Of a stretch of 64,000 nucleotides of DNA, positions 46,852 to 58,006 are shown piece after piece (the first letter of the stretch is position 1; each line of letters opens with the position of its first letter). Origin of the DNA: Dactylellina haptotyla. Its lineage: Eukaryota; Ascomycota; Orbiliomycetes; Orbiliales; Orbiliaceae. The position numbers were made by a program, and so were the translations under genes. The notes below the pieces were generated by a model. The model did no database searches. It saw nothing but the letters and a program-made list of their open reading frames with translations, and was not told the DNA's origin. The DNA lies in the NCBI GenBank assembly GCA_031310005.1, contig CM062379.1, positions 3,224,001-3,288,000 of the forward strand. The letters are read 5' to 3'.

Positions 46852-49800
46852 AGCCTCGGGTGAGGCTAGCCTTGGTCACCGAATTGGCCCCGTTGTGAGA
46901 GATTTTGCTAGATTTCCAGAGCTAGGAGTGTGTCTTGGTGCAATGGATCGAGGGCGGTGGTTGAGAGGTGTTGTGTTGTATGGTGTCAAGATCTCTGTCG
47001 ATGTGGTGATGGTAACCAGGCCAGAGAAGAGGAGGCAGAACAGTTCGACAAGTCGCTACCAAACTCGATTGTCTCGCGGCGGATTGTTAGATAGAGATCG
47101 GATATGCTTTGGGCAGGTGTCTTCTCGGTGTTTCCTTCGAGCGCCAGGCAGGAATCGCAGCAAAGCGGTCCGATTATACAGCAGAAGTCTTTGTCGTGTC
47201 TATCTCGTGATGTTTGGATAGAACCCTTCTGCTACGGACTCTAGGTGCCGGAAAAGGCTCCTATAAACCTATGATGGCGGTATTCCAGGTGCGTCTCGAA
47301 CTGTGCGAGACGGCGGAGAGCAATAGAAAGAGAGTCGACGGTCTACAATCTTGTCGGAAAGGGGCGTCGGGCGGCGAGATTGAGGAGATTATGGTCGTCT
47401 ATCATGCTATTTTGTGCTATTTTGTATGGGCCGGACGTGAAACACCAAGGAACGCTCAAAGAACAGACACACAACAAACACAGAATGGGGAAAGGAGAGT
47501 AAAGAATGTAGGGAAAAAAAGATAAGGAAATAAGGCGCGAAAGAGCTTTCGGATTTGCGATGTCGTCGTCCAGGAACGGGGGGCAGAGGAGGTCGGATGA
47601 CGGATTAAAATTAATCGATTGACGGATCAAACGAGTCGATGGGCTGATTGTCCGATAGAGAGGAATTTTCTTCCGTGCAGCATTGGCGTGGGCAACTAAT
47701 TACATGGCTGTTTGGGGAAGTTTATTTGGAGACCCGCTGGATGGGGAATCGTGATGGAAGAAGAGATATTAAGAGAGGTTGGGAGGTGCCCGCAGCCTGG
47801 CGAGCTGGTTTACGGCTTCGGCGATCCAATCAGAGGCCCGGACGTCGTGATCCTGACATGCAGCAGGCAAGCACCAGCATGCACCAGATGCTTTCGGCTA
47901 ATAAACCGCGAACCAGCACTGGCTCTTTCTGTCGTTTGAGCTGACGCAGGAGCGCTGCAATCTACCACGGCCCCGTCCTGTTCGTTCTTGTTCCCTTCTC
48001 TCTTTCAGGAGGGCGCATTTCAAAAGCGCCGTTTCTCGCGGGCACAAAGGAAGGCGTTGGCCCCGAGACTTTACCTGGTGCCGACCCACTCGACTAACAT
48101 GCCTTGAGACTAGCGGCACATCACGTGTCCTCGATAGGACCTTCGCATTCCTATTGCGATCCAATTTCGAGAGAACTAGCAGAGACAGAGAGCTCCAGAG
48201 TGTGTGCAACTTTTCCATATATATCCCAGCATCTATAGATCCCTAGTGAATTTTATAAGTTTTATAAATTTGGTCAAAATTGTTACTCTCACCACGCACG
48301 CGCTGAAAGCTGTTCGCACCCCTGGGACGCGGTCGTACGATGCGAAATTGAAAGCGTCGCACTCGCTGTGCCATAAGATTCATGCCACCCCTCCACGCCA
48401 CCCCGATCCCCTGTAGTTACTCCTCCCCGTTTGGACGGTTTCGAATGGCAACAGCGATCCATTTGGCAAAGCTCCGCGTTGCGTCCCCCGTGCTCCTATC
48501 CATAACCCCTCGCGATAGTCCGAATCCTTACCATCCACTAACTGCATCGCGAAGAGAGGAGGAGCAACCGGAAGGTGACCAAAATGGCGACCAATAAAGT
48601 CAAGCCTGTGAATTTATTATCTTTCTAGGACACGCCTGGTTGAACAATCTGCTGCATCCACGGGTTTTCGAGGCGTGGGTTGGCTCGGAAAAAACCGTTT
48701 TCTACGCGCTTGAAAATATCAACCGTAACAATAAGGAAGGAAATCAACTGACACGACAACAATAGAACATAAAGTCGTGGGCTGATTGCCGCCCCTTCAA
48801 TTCCCGTCTTTCGCGATCAGACGACCTAGATGGCTAGAACAAAGTGCCCCGAACTAAGAATAACACTTGCCTCCCTCATCCTCTGTAAGCTAGTCTACGA
48901 ACCAAACCAAATTCCTTCCGACGATGGAAAGCAAGAAGATCGACGACAGGTGGTATAGTAAGACAATTAAAACAGCCTTCTACAAAATTTAAAACCCACC
49001 ACCGACACACGAACTAGCTCTTAGATCGGAACTTCTTCATATTGACAAGATTGTGTTTTGTATAGTCCCTATATATAGTATCCAGATTTTTACTATCGCC
49101 AGCGAGGTAGATTCTGCCTCCCCCCAAAGAGTATGGAGCCGATATATATAGCGTAAACTTGAAGGAAAAGTAGAAATAGTAAAGTTATATACAAAACAAT
49201 AGTGGTCCCTATTGAGGGCCAGGTACATATTCGTATATATCACGCGTTCCTCAGTCCTTAAGCACTCTGTGCGAGTGTCCACCCCGCAGGAATGTACAGC
49301 GTATGTGGAGCTCCGCAGCGCCACAAAAATACCGGTGATTAGAAAGTTATTGGTTCCTTGCGTACGTTCAGGACCTTCGAGCCTCAATGCGCACTGTGCC
49401 ACAGTTGTGCCAGTCACAACTCTTCCAACAATGAGGCCTGGGGCCGTTACAATAACAACAGAAGCTCAACTATAAGATTCTACTCGTTTCCCGTGTTTGC
49501 AGTTTTTGCTAGCTAGCTTCGATACTAGGCACATGTAGCTCCCAGTTGGGCTGTGTTCCCGAAATACCCACAATAGCTAGATCAAGTTGTTAAAGTCATT
49601 TAACCTAAGACATAAATTGAAGTAGAACATGCTATTGCAATAAAAAGACAGAGAAGGAGGGTCATAAAGAGCTTATTAAGAATTAATGGCGATGGGGTTC
49701 GCCGGGTTATGAAATATAAGCCAAATTTCGACGGTGCACAGCATCTGCTCGCGTTCACTAAAGCTCCGTGGAGCGTGGTTAACGTTTGCGTTGTTTGACG

Positions 49801-49974
49801 TTGGAGTTGCTCAAATCGGCCAACAAGAACCCGCCAAGAGATCAGATAAGATTGCGCGAAACCAGCAAAGCTTCTTCCCAGCGAAACGCGACTCACGTTT
49901 CCTTCCATCAAATCCACCAGCTCGTCCCTTCTACCTTCCAGTCCTCCCACGATTTCCACATCCACACCAGCACC
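46852..49974. other. 3.1-kb divergent intergenic region (Ams2-like gene / SmD2)
   Basis: No recognisable gene. Two ACGCG-type boxes (ACGCGC 48298-48303, GACGCG 48326-48331) lie about 1.45 kb upstream of the Ams2-like start. A minus-strand frame at 49037-49417 is open for 126 codons but has no family pattern and AT-rich codons at its end. A C/T-rich leader precedes SmD2 at 49915-49974. Confidence 0.45.
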
Positions 49975-50571
49975 ATGGCGTGAGTATACGAGCCATAACA
50001 CTCTTATAGCAGCCTGCCAGTGCGGTATACTAACAATTCTTCCAGGGAACTCCTTAACAAACCACGCTCCGAGCTCACGTACGTACATACCTACTTCCCA
50101 TCTAAAATACATACCGATTCCTCAAATACCATCCTACTGGAAAACAAGAAAACTGGTAGCTAACCCGATATACTGTACAGCGAATACGAGATCGCCCAGC
50201 TCGAAGAATACGAATTCGCCAATGGCCCGCTCTCCATCCTACAGACCGCTGTGCGAACTCACAACCAGGTCCTGATCTCGTGCCGTAACAACAGAAAGCT
50301 TCTGGCGAGAGTAAAGGCGTTCGACAGACATAGTAACATGGTCCTGGAGAACGTGAAGGAGATGTGGACGGAGACACCGAGGAACGCGCAGGGCAAGAAA
50401 GGGAGACCAGTTAACAAGGATCGGTTTATCAGCAAGATGTGCGTGTCTATCTAGCTCATAAAAAAAGCTCATAAACTCATTAGAGTTAACGGATTGGTTT
50501 TGCTGACTGAAATTTTGCTGAAATATAGGTTTTTGAGAGGCGACTCAGTCATTCTGGTTCTTCTCAGTTGA
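49975..50571 (+). CDS. SMD2: Spliceosomal Sm protein D2
   Basis: Four exons: 49975-49979, 50046-50078, 50181-50438 and 50529-50571, giving 112 residues. The first coding exon is only five bases (ATG GC) followed by GTGAGT. Exon 2 gives [11 protein letters not shown]. The Sm fold follows: [40 protein letters not shown] (Sm1), [13 protein letters not shown], then [20 protein letters not shown] (Sm2). It forms part of the heptameric Sm ring on U1, U2, U4 and U5 snRNAs. It is slightly shorter than the human protein but complete in both motifs. The first two exons are inferred from frame and splice sites; they match the conserved LLNKPRSE start of the family. Confidence 0.94.
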
Positions 50572-50910
50572 GAGGGGCGGGTTTTGTTTGCTATACACGC
50601 ATATAGGGAATGGTAGGAAGATATGAGAGCTTCTTTGATGATATCCTGTTCAGAAATGGCGTTTGGGATCCCTCTCGCACGGACGAACTATAGCGCGCGA
50701 ACAAATATATAAACCACACTGGGTTTCATCTTTTGCATCTTCGAGATTGTATACTAGAAAATAAAAACGTGGGGTTTGTGAACGTGTGGACAGAACGGCA
50801 TGAGCTCCGAGGCTATCTCAAATATACAGCATCGCTCCACCGAGGGCTACGATGTCTCATCACAATATTATAGAATATAAACCCGACATATATATAGCCG
50901 CTAGCAACTA
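50572..50910. other. Convergent 3' flanks (SmD2 / mitochondrial IF3)
   Basis: 339 bases between two stops. No feature was recognised. Confidence 0.4.
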
Positions 50911-51840
50911 TTAAACTTGACCTCTTGCCTGCCACGCAGGGACGTGCTTCTGCTCCGCAACTGGCGGTACACCTTCGCTCGCCTCCCCTTCAGCCTGCGC
51001 TGCCCCCTCTTCCTCCTGCGCAGGCGTCCGCTCAGGTTTCGGCGGTGGCGGCACCCAATCATCCGGCCTCTGCACGACCAATCTCAACTGCGTGCCCACC
51101 TCCCCTTCCCGAGTCTTCACCTCCTTCCCACCGTTATAATACAAAAAGTCTTCCACAACAGCCATCATCTCCTCCAACTTCTCCGCAGACACCTTCGCCT
51201 TCCCCTTCTTCTTCGCAATCATAATCTCCACACGGTTCCCCTTCCCCAGAAACTTGCCGGCCTTCTTCAAATGATGGCTTAAATCATGCGGGTCGATCCC
51301 CCACGATATCTGCACCTCCTTGTGCACATCCCGCCCGGACTTCCTGCGCTTCTTCGCCTCCGCGCGGTCTTCTTCTATACGCTGCTGGAGCAGGCTCTTG
51401 GCGAACAACCGCACGATATGGCCCTCGCTTTCGTCGGTTAGTGCGTCCACGCCGGAGATGTGGATCAGATGGTATATCTTGCGGTCGTAGGAACGGAGGA
51501 CTTGCGCGAGCGGGAAGGTGCCGACGAGCTTGCCTTCTTCGTCGATGAAGGTTGGGTTGAAGCAGGTGATTTCATCGTCGTAGGGGAACCGCACGCGGAC
51601 GTCGTCGATGTATTGCGGGCCGATGTTTGGGCCGGCGGGGAATTTGACGTCAAGGTTGGCGATGTGGCGGCGTTGGGTGGTATTGAAGATTGTGGTGGGT
51701 CGTTCGTGGGGGAACGGTAGGAGAAAGGACGGTGGAGGGAGGGCTGTGGATGAGGTGCCGGTTGTGTAGATTGATAGCAGCGAGAGGGTGGGCCGGTTGA
51801 GATGTCGGCAGGTCGCCCGGGATATTTGTCGGAGGGCCAT
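50911..51840 (-). CDS. AIM23: Mitochondrial translation initiation factor 3
   Basis: Single exon, 309 residues. An Arg-rich presequence (MALRQISRATCRHLNRPT) is followed by an IF3-like N domain (VRVRFPYDDEITCFNPTFID, EEGKLVGTFPLAQVLRSYDR) and a C domain (VQISWGIDPHDLSHHLKKAG, FLGKGNRVEIMIAKKKGKAK). A Pro/Glu/Ala-rich extension follows, ending in GQV. IF3 keeps mitoribosomal subunits apart and checks the start codon; the yeast orthologue is Aim23. Sequence conservation of IF3 in fungi is low, but the IDPHDL---K--FL--G--V pattern of the C domain is diagnostic. It is tandem with FZO1 on the same strand, 762 bases apart. Confidence 0.87.
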   Translation of the reverse strand: MALRQISRATCRHLNRPTLSLLSIYTTGTSSTALPPPSFLLPFPHERPTTIFNTTQRRHIANLDVKFPAGPNIGPQYIDDVRVRFPYDDEITCFNPTFIDEEGKLVGTFPLAQVLRSYDRKIYHLIHISGVDALTDESEGHIVRLFAKSLLQQRIEEDRAEAKKRRKSGRDVHKEVQISWGIDPHDLSHHLKKAGKFLGKGNRVEIMIAKKKGKAKVSAEKLEEMMAVVEDFLYYNGGKEVKTREGEVGTQLRLVVQRPDDWVPPPPKPERTPAQEEEGAAQAEGEASEGVPPVAEQKHVPAWQARGQV

Positions 51841-52602
51841 TGTGGGCTATTCTGTGGCCGCTGTCCGTCGAAGCTAAAAAGAATGTGAAGCCGAAGATGT
51901 TGTTATATCGGATGGGTTGCACGGATGCGACTGGGGTCGAAATTTATTTTTCGGAATATAAGCGACATCCGCAGTATGACGCTGGGAATAAATCCCCTTC
52001 GCAGGACATTTCGGTGCTAAGATAGAATTTAATAACAATGGAATTTGTATTGGTAAAGATAAGCTATATACTGGCAAAATGTCTATATTTGAAAATGGTT
52101 GCTGTTCATCCTCCTCGGTGCGCTCTCTCGTCGAAGATTTGTAACCCGCAATCTTGATAAGCCATACGTCCGTCGAAGCATTCTGAAGGTCCGACAAATG
52201 AAAAGGTCAAAGTTAAAATCAGAGATAAGAAGGAATGGACAGGTGCGAAATATGCGGAGTGGTGTAAAGTTAAAAGTTAAAGTAGAGAAAATTTATCATC
52301 AAGTAAAAAATCATAGCTCATAGAATAGGTAAGATCACGAATGTCAATGCTTTTGCAAGGGTGGTTGGCGAAGTCTGTTGCTCGCAAAGGAAAAAAGACG
52401 GTGGGAAAATGTTGAAAAGAAAGAGTGCCGCTCGAATAGAAAGAAATTATGTAAGAAAGAAAAAAACTCCAACCAACCAACCAACCCTAACTTTCATTTT
52501 TTTACAATTGAATCAAGAAAAAGTCATAGATGAAATTCAGCCATTACTTCGAATTTCCGTTTGTCGTTTACAATCCCACAGTTGGGGGTGGAAGGCGGAA
52601 CC
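51841..52602. other. Intergenic region (mt-IF3 promoter / FZO1 3' flank)
   Basis: 762 bases. The half next to FZO1 is A-rich with ACCAACCAACC near 52480. No gene was seen. Confidence 0.4.
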
Positions 52603-55313
52603 TTAGTGGTTGGAAGCAGCCTCCAAGTCGAAACCCCTGACAACTCCAGCATGCTCACGAGATTCGCGTAGGAGGTTTCCAAAATACTTGTTGGCAACCT
52701 CACATTCGCCTTTCCTCTTAGTAGCTTCCTCCTTCTTAGTCTTAAGACCCTCAATGTTCTTCTGGAATCCGCTTCGGAGCTCTTCGGCGGGGAATCGAAG
52801 CACTTTGCGCACTTCTTTGCAGATACGTTCGCAGTTCTGGTGGACGTAGTCCATCTCCGCCAGCTCTCTCTTAATCTTCTTCGCCAGCTTCTTTGGGATG
52901 GCACGCTGGACATCACTGACGAGCCAATACGCTGCAGCACCGATACCAGCGATGATAGCTGGAATGATGAGGCGCTTGGCGTTGCGGATTCCGACAATGT
53001 TGGTAGCTTGGACGACGCCGTCAACCCAAGAGCTCATCCCGAATATGCGGCTGCTGGCAACAGAGAAAACGGTTAGAGACAAGCTCATACCGGCAACCTT
53101 CTCTTGGCGATCAAAGTCGAAGAAGTCGAACGCATCAAGTTGGGTCTTGATTTCGCGGCTGAAAATATCTCGCTTTTTCTTGAACATATAGTCGGGACGG
53201 AAGTATTTCTCCATGTAATCCTGCTTCAAGTGCATCAAACCGAGGGCGTTGACAGAAGCAACTCCGGTAATGGAAGTTCTGCGAGCTGCATCCTCGGCAT
53301 CGAGGACGGCGTGGGTGATGGATTCTAGCATGGCCTTTCGGGTTTCTTCAGCGAATTGAAAGGAGTTGAGGACACCGCGCCACGGGATCTCGTGTGATTG
53401 GTCAACTTCGTCAATGGTCCTAGTGATTTCTCGGCGGGAGTTGCGGTAGACAGTGTTGCATGTTTCCTCAATCTGCTTGTCGCAATCTTCTTGGACTTGA
53501 ATTCTCGCCTTGATCGATTCATCGTACTTGGGGGTGAGCTGAGCAAGATCGGATCTCAGGGCGTCCAACTCCCGGCCGGCAATATTCTGATTGATGACAG
53601 CGAGTTGTTCGAGATCTTGGAGTAGGTTGAGGAGATAGCTCTTGGCGGGGCCAAGCTTGGATCGAGCCCGTTTATCGAGAACGAATCCGCGAAGAGAGTT
53701 CTCCAAGTTGTCAAAGTCGTGGCTCTTGTCGGGGTCCTTTCCATCGATAACTGCATTCGAAGAGACGAAATGTACGAGATCCTGGCTGTCGTTGAAGGTC
53801 GATGGGGAGATATTGGCGATCTGGTCCAGGATCATACGTTGGCATCGAACCTTGTCGCGAATATTGTCGAAACGGTTGACGACGATGAAAAGATAGGCCT
53901 TCTCGTTCGCTGCATTCCACAGAAATTCCTTTGCCGAAAGAGTGAAGTGATTCTCTGCGCTGACCACAAAGACGACAACGTCGATTTCTTCCTGTCGAGC
54001 AAAAACGGCGGTAGTCTGGACGGAATCCATGTTGAGACCTGGAGCATCGATAAGTGCGATATCAACGACACCGTTTCTGAGCAAGCTTTGTTCGATTGGT
54101 CGAGTGTCCTCTACGTATACTTTCGCCGACGAGTATTTTTCCACTTCGATGACGATATCCTCCAGCTCTTTCAATGGTCGTGCTTCGTAGGTCCGCTCGT
54201 CCATTCGGTCGTATGTTGCTCCCTTGTAGATAGCGTGGACTTCTTCGACTCCATTGTTGACTCGGCAATCCAAGACCTCGCAAAAGATTTCGGTGCAAGG
54301 CTGTTGGTCTTCAGGGAGAACCTTCTTCCTGAGAAGCGCATTGCAGAATGTGGATTTTCCGGCGTTAAGATCACCGGTGACGAGAACTTTGGAGGCTGTG
54401 TCCTCGATACGGTCGCGGAGAGAGAGGAGATGCTTGATTGATTGTCCTAGCTTGCTGTCCAACAATGCCGCGATAGATTCCTTTTCGAGGGAGTGGACCA
54501 GTTCACTTTGAGACAGAGATCCTATCCTGAGGTCGAGTTTCAAGATGTTGAATTCTTGGGCGATCTGTGGCGACATCAGTCGAGGTTCCGGGGTCCCCGG
54601 TGAGCTGTTCTGGTTGGGTCGGCGGTCGAAGCTGGTGAGGGCTCTGCGCGGTGGCGGCATACGCTCCCTTGAAGCTGAACCAGTATCCGGGGTGAAATAG
54701 TCGTCAGTCATGGACTGTTTGCGCCCCATGGGTGGCACGGGCTGCTCGGTTCGCTGGACAGCGGGATAGTGAATTGGCCAAGTTTGATTCATTTCTTGCA
54801 ATCCCTATATCAAATATGAGTATCCAGGCGAATAAAATAGGTTTTGAGCTATCTATATGCTTACCCTGAGGGTGTCAATAGTCCTATAGATCGATCTGCT
54901 CAAGGCAACTCGATTTTGATTGCTAAAGCTTGGTGTTAGTGTTCGTTTTTAGATATACAGATAAGATATGGATGGCACGCACTAGTGAAGCTGCTGGATG
55001 TGCATTTGATGTTGTCGGCGTTCGATTTCAGCTGAAGGCAAAAAGCATCAGTATCCCAATGATTCTACGGTAAAATATGGGATTGGAAGAAGGCCATACG
55101 AGCATCGAGACTGGGACCGGGGAGGACCGGCAGCCGAGGCATAGGCATATCCTCATTGAGATCGAAGTTTCTCATGTCATCAGCGAGGGAGCTAGCATAT
55201 CCGGAGTCTGAGAAAGCCTGCTCGGAGGGTGGTGGTGGTGGTTGAGCAGCTCGAGCATATTGTCGTCTTGCCCCCTTGGAGGAGCTTTCCGCTGGGTAGT
55301 ATCTTTGCGACAT
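52603..55313 (-). CDS. FZO1: Mitofusin (mitochondrial outer membrane fusion GTPase)
   Basis: Four exons on the minus strand: 55313-55100, 55031-54983, 54922-54865 and 54804-52603, giving 840 residues, normal for fungal Fzo1. The N-terminal 240 residues are a Pro-rich and coiled region. The dynamin-type GTPase has G1 VTGDLNAGKST at about residue 250, G2 PCTEIFCEV, G3 DAPGLNMDS and G4 VNRFDN. After long helical stretches come two membrane segments (about MSLSLTVFSVASSRIFGMSS and LIIPAIIAGIGAAAYWLVSD) with a short hinge, then a C-terminal coiled coil. It tethers and fuses mitochondrial outer membranes. Exons 2 and 3 are small (49 and 58 nt) and were placed by frame and by GTGCGT/GTAAGC donors; start Met is MSQRYYPAES. 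Confidence 0.93.
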
Positions 55314-56439
55314 TTTTATGGGTTGTGCCGGCGGTGCGAGGACCGCAAAAGGACGGAGCGGACGATTATCGAGAGGTGAGATCGTGAGGCCGTGGACGGT
55401 GGAGAAACGGGCCCTCTGCTCTGACGATTGGAGAGGGGAGGAGGAGGGGAGTCGGTGGGATGTGGCGATGGTTGTCGGGTGGATGGAGGGAAGAAGGGAG
55501 AGATGAAGGGGAGAAAGGTCGAAAATTATCAACAACGTCAGAAATTGGTAATTCGCCCACCCGCACAATATCACAGCGGGAGAACTCTGCACCCGCACAC
55601 CCGCCAATTAATTTGCCTGCCCAGCCAGCACAGCGGGACACAGACTGAATACCCATGAATACACAAACTAGACTAAACTACATGTTCCCGTAAATCACCT
55701 GGATAAGTAGCTAGAATTCAGACCGAGAATGGAGAAGAGGAGAGGGAGTGAGCATGGCGCCACACGCAGCAATGCTCTTCCCTTCCCTTCGTTTCCCTCT
55801 CCCTCCCTCTCGTAGGCAGACCGAAGCTACGTAGAATATGCTGGGCTAGTAGGGATGCCTCCGTCCAGAGCACCCGCATGATATCTCTGCCCTCGGGTTT
55901 CATGCACGGAACATCTGGCGGCCGCTGATTGATCGTTACTGTAACGCCCGCCTTGCAAGCTTGGTCTGAGGTGTACGCCCACGCGCAACGCAAGCCGTAT
56001 CCCGGCTTCCGAGGCTGCATCCAGGCGACCGTCGCAGCGAGTTCCTCTTGAGATCTTGCACATGCTCGTTCTCGTGCTCGCTAGCGGCTTCTCTTTATTT
56101 ATTTAATTATTTATTGATTTGTTTTATTTATATTTTTATTTATATTGCCGTTCTTGAATTTCCGGCAGGGAAGCAGGTCCACGGCCCAGATCTGATACTC
56201 CAATTCATTCTGTTGTGGCCGGGCCGGCTACCTGCTAAATTGGCCTCGGGCGGGCTGATGACGATGCTCTTCACAACCCGGTCCTTCTTTGTCCGCCTGA
56301 TAACCCGCCCCCAAACAATATCGCCCACTTCGTAGCTGACCACTACTCCTGCACAACATCCTCCCATTCGCTATCCACCGCATTCCTCTCCCTAGAACAG
56401 AAAGTAGCACCTTAGACTACCCAGCGCCACCCTCACACC
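55314..56439. other. Divergent promoter region (FZO1 / VPS2)
   Basis: 1.13 kb. An AT-rich block with ATTTATTTAT runs lies at 56093-56150. ORFs up to 100 codons are present but unsupported. Confidence 0.4.
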
Positions 56440-57506
56440 ATGAATATCGGTATGCAGACACATCACGTACCTTGCAGCCTGCTCGCCAGACTCGCTCCCT
56501 CTCGGACGACATGCTAATTTCCAATCTACGCAGTGGAATGGGCCTTCGGGAAACGCCTGACGCCAGCTGGTAAGCTTCACTGGTCACATATCCCTGATGG
56601 AATGCTAATCGTGAAACAGAGCGTCTGCGGAAAGTAAGAATCACCGAAATCCTTCCCACCGCCGAAGTCGCCGATGCCTAGCCAACAGCGCACACTAACA
56701 CGTCCACCACCCTCCTACAGAACCAGCGGGCCCTCGAGAAGGCGCAGCGGGAGCTGGACAGAGAACGGACGAAGCTCGAGCAGCAGGAGAAGAAGCTCAT
56801 CGCGGACATCAAAAAGTCCGCCAAGAATAATCAGATGGGAGCTGCAAAGATCCAGGTATTTACCGACAAGTCAAGCTCTCTCTCCAGCCAACCTGCTGAC
56901 GATGATTGCTCCTAGGCGAAAGATCTTGTCCGTACCAGAAAGTAGGATTTCTCTTCTCTCCACCTTACTTCCCTGTAACAGGCTGCTCACAATAGTGCAG
57001 CTACATACAAAGGTTCTACAGAATGCGAACGGAACTGCAGGCGATATCACTCCGTATCCAGACCGTCCGATCCAACGAACAGATGATGCAGTCCATGAAG
57101 GGTGCAACCGGCCTCCTAAAATCTATGAACAAAACATCGAATCTGCCAGCCCTGCAGAAAATCATGATGGACTTCCAAAAGGAAAGCGATATGATGGAGT
57201 TCCGGGAGGAAATGATGACTGACGCTATCGACGACGTCGACATGGAGGACGAGGAGGAGACGGATGATATTGTAAACCAGGTCCTGGATGAAATTGGTGT
57301 CGAAAGGGAATCAGGCGTAAGCTCTCGAATCCATGTACCTCTGAAAATGCGATTCTTGAACACATACTCATATCACCCCTCTTTAGCTCGGCAATACGCC
57401 ACTCGGCCTTGGAGAACCTGACGCACAGAAGGAAGACCGTGTGGCACAAGCCATCGGGGGAGACGATTCCGATCTCCAAGCAAGATTCAACAACCTGGGT
57501 AAATAA
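56440..57506 (+). CDS. VPS2: ESCRT-III subunit Vps2/Did4 (CHMP2)
   Basis: Seven exons: 56440-56449, 56534-56569, 56620-56633, 56721-56855, 56916-56941, 57001-57316 and 57387-57506, giving 218 residues. Three exons are tiny (10, 14 and 26 nt). The joined product begins MNIVEWAFGKRLTPAERLRK, close to yeast Did4, then KNQRALEKAQRELDRERTKL, RNYIQRFYRMRTELQAISLR and MMQSMKGATGLLKSMN. An acidic region follows, with EETDDIVNQVLDEIGVE. The end DSDLQARFNNLGK is a MIT-interacting motif that recruits the AAA ATPase Vps4. It works in membrane scission at multivesicular bodies, with Vps24. All splice phases close; the stop at 57504 follows directly after the MIM helix. Confidence 0.93.
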
Positions 57507-58006
57507 TACCGGCTCGCATGTACAGGCGATATTCGGGTATTCGTAGACAGTGCGTGCTTGCGCTATTGGATTTTATTGGATTTCTGTTTTGGGGGATGCT
57601 TTCCGGAGGGACGAAAGTACATGTACTAGCGAGCTGGCGTTCCGGGTTCCATTTGATTGTACTGGAAATTGGGAAAGTCGTTTGTTTTATGTGTGTGTGA
57701 ATATACTACTCGCGTGCTTGGAGACTCTTAGATCACATATTTTTTGTATCATCATCTCTCTTGACATATAATACCGTCTATCGCAGATATACATTCCAGT
57801 AATATGTAACCGTAAAGATTCGACTGGTCGGTGCACGTTAAGCGAAAGAGGCGGGACGTCATCCTGCGTTTCAGCAACAACCCAGCTTGCGCGCCCATCG
57901 AAAACCTCCTCCTGATCAATCCCCGTGCTCCCGTCCTTCTTCAAAGCTCCGATTTCGCATGGCCGACTGGATATCCCCACATACCGCAAACTAATCGCTC
58001 AATGCG
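57507..58006. other. Intergenic region (VPS2 3' UTR / UVRAG-like promoter)
   Basis: 500 bases in tandem orientation. Nothing distinctive was seen. Confidence 0.4.

Noticed and set aside
49037-49417. 126-codon minus-strand ORF upstream of SmD2
   Set aside because: No family signal; the downstream half is AT-rich and looks non-coding.
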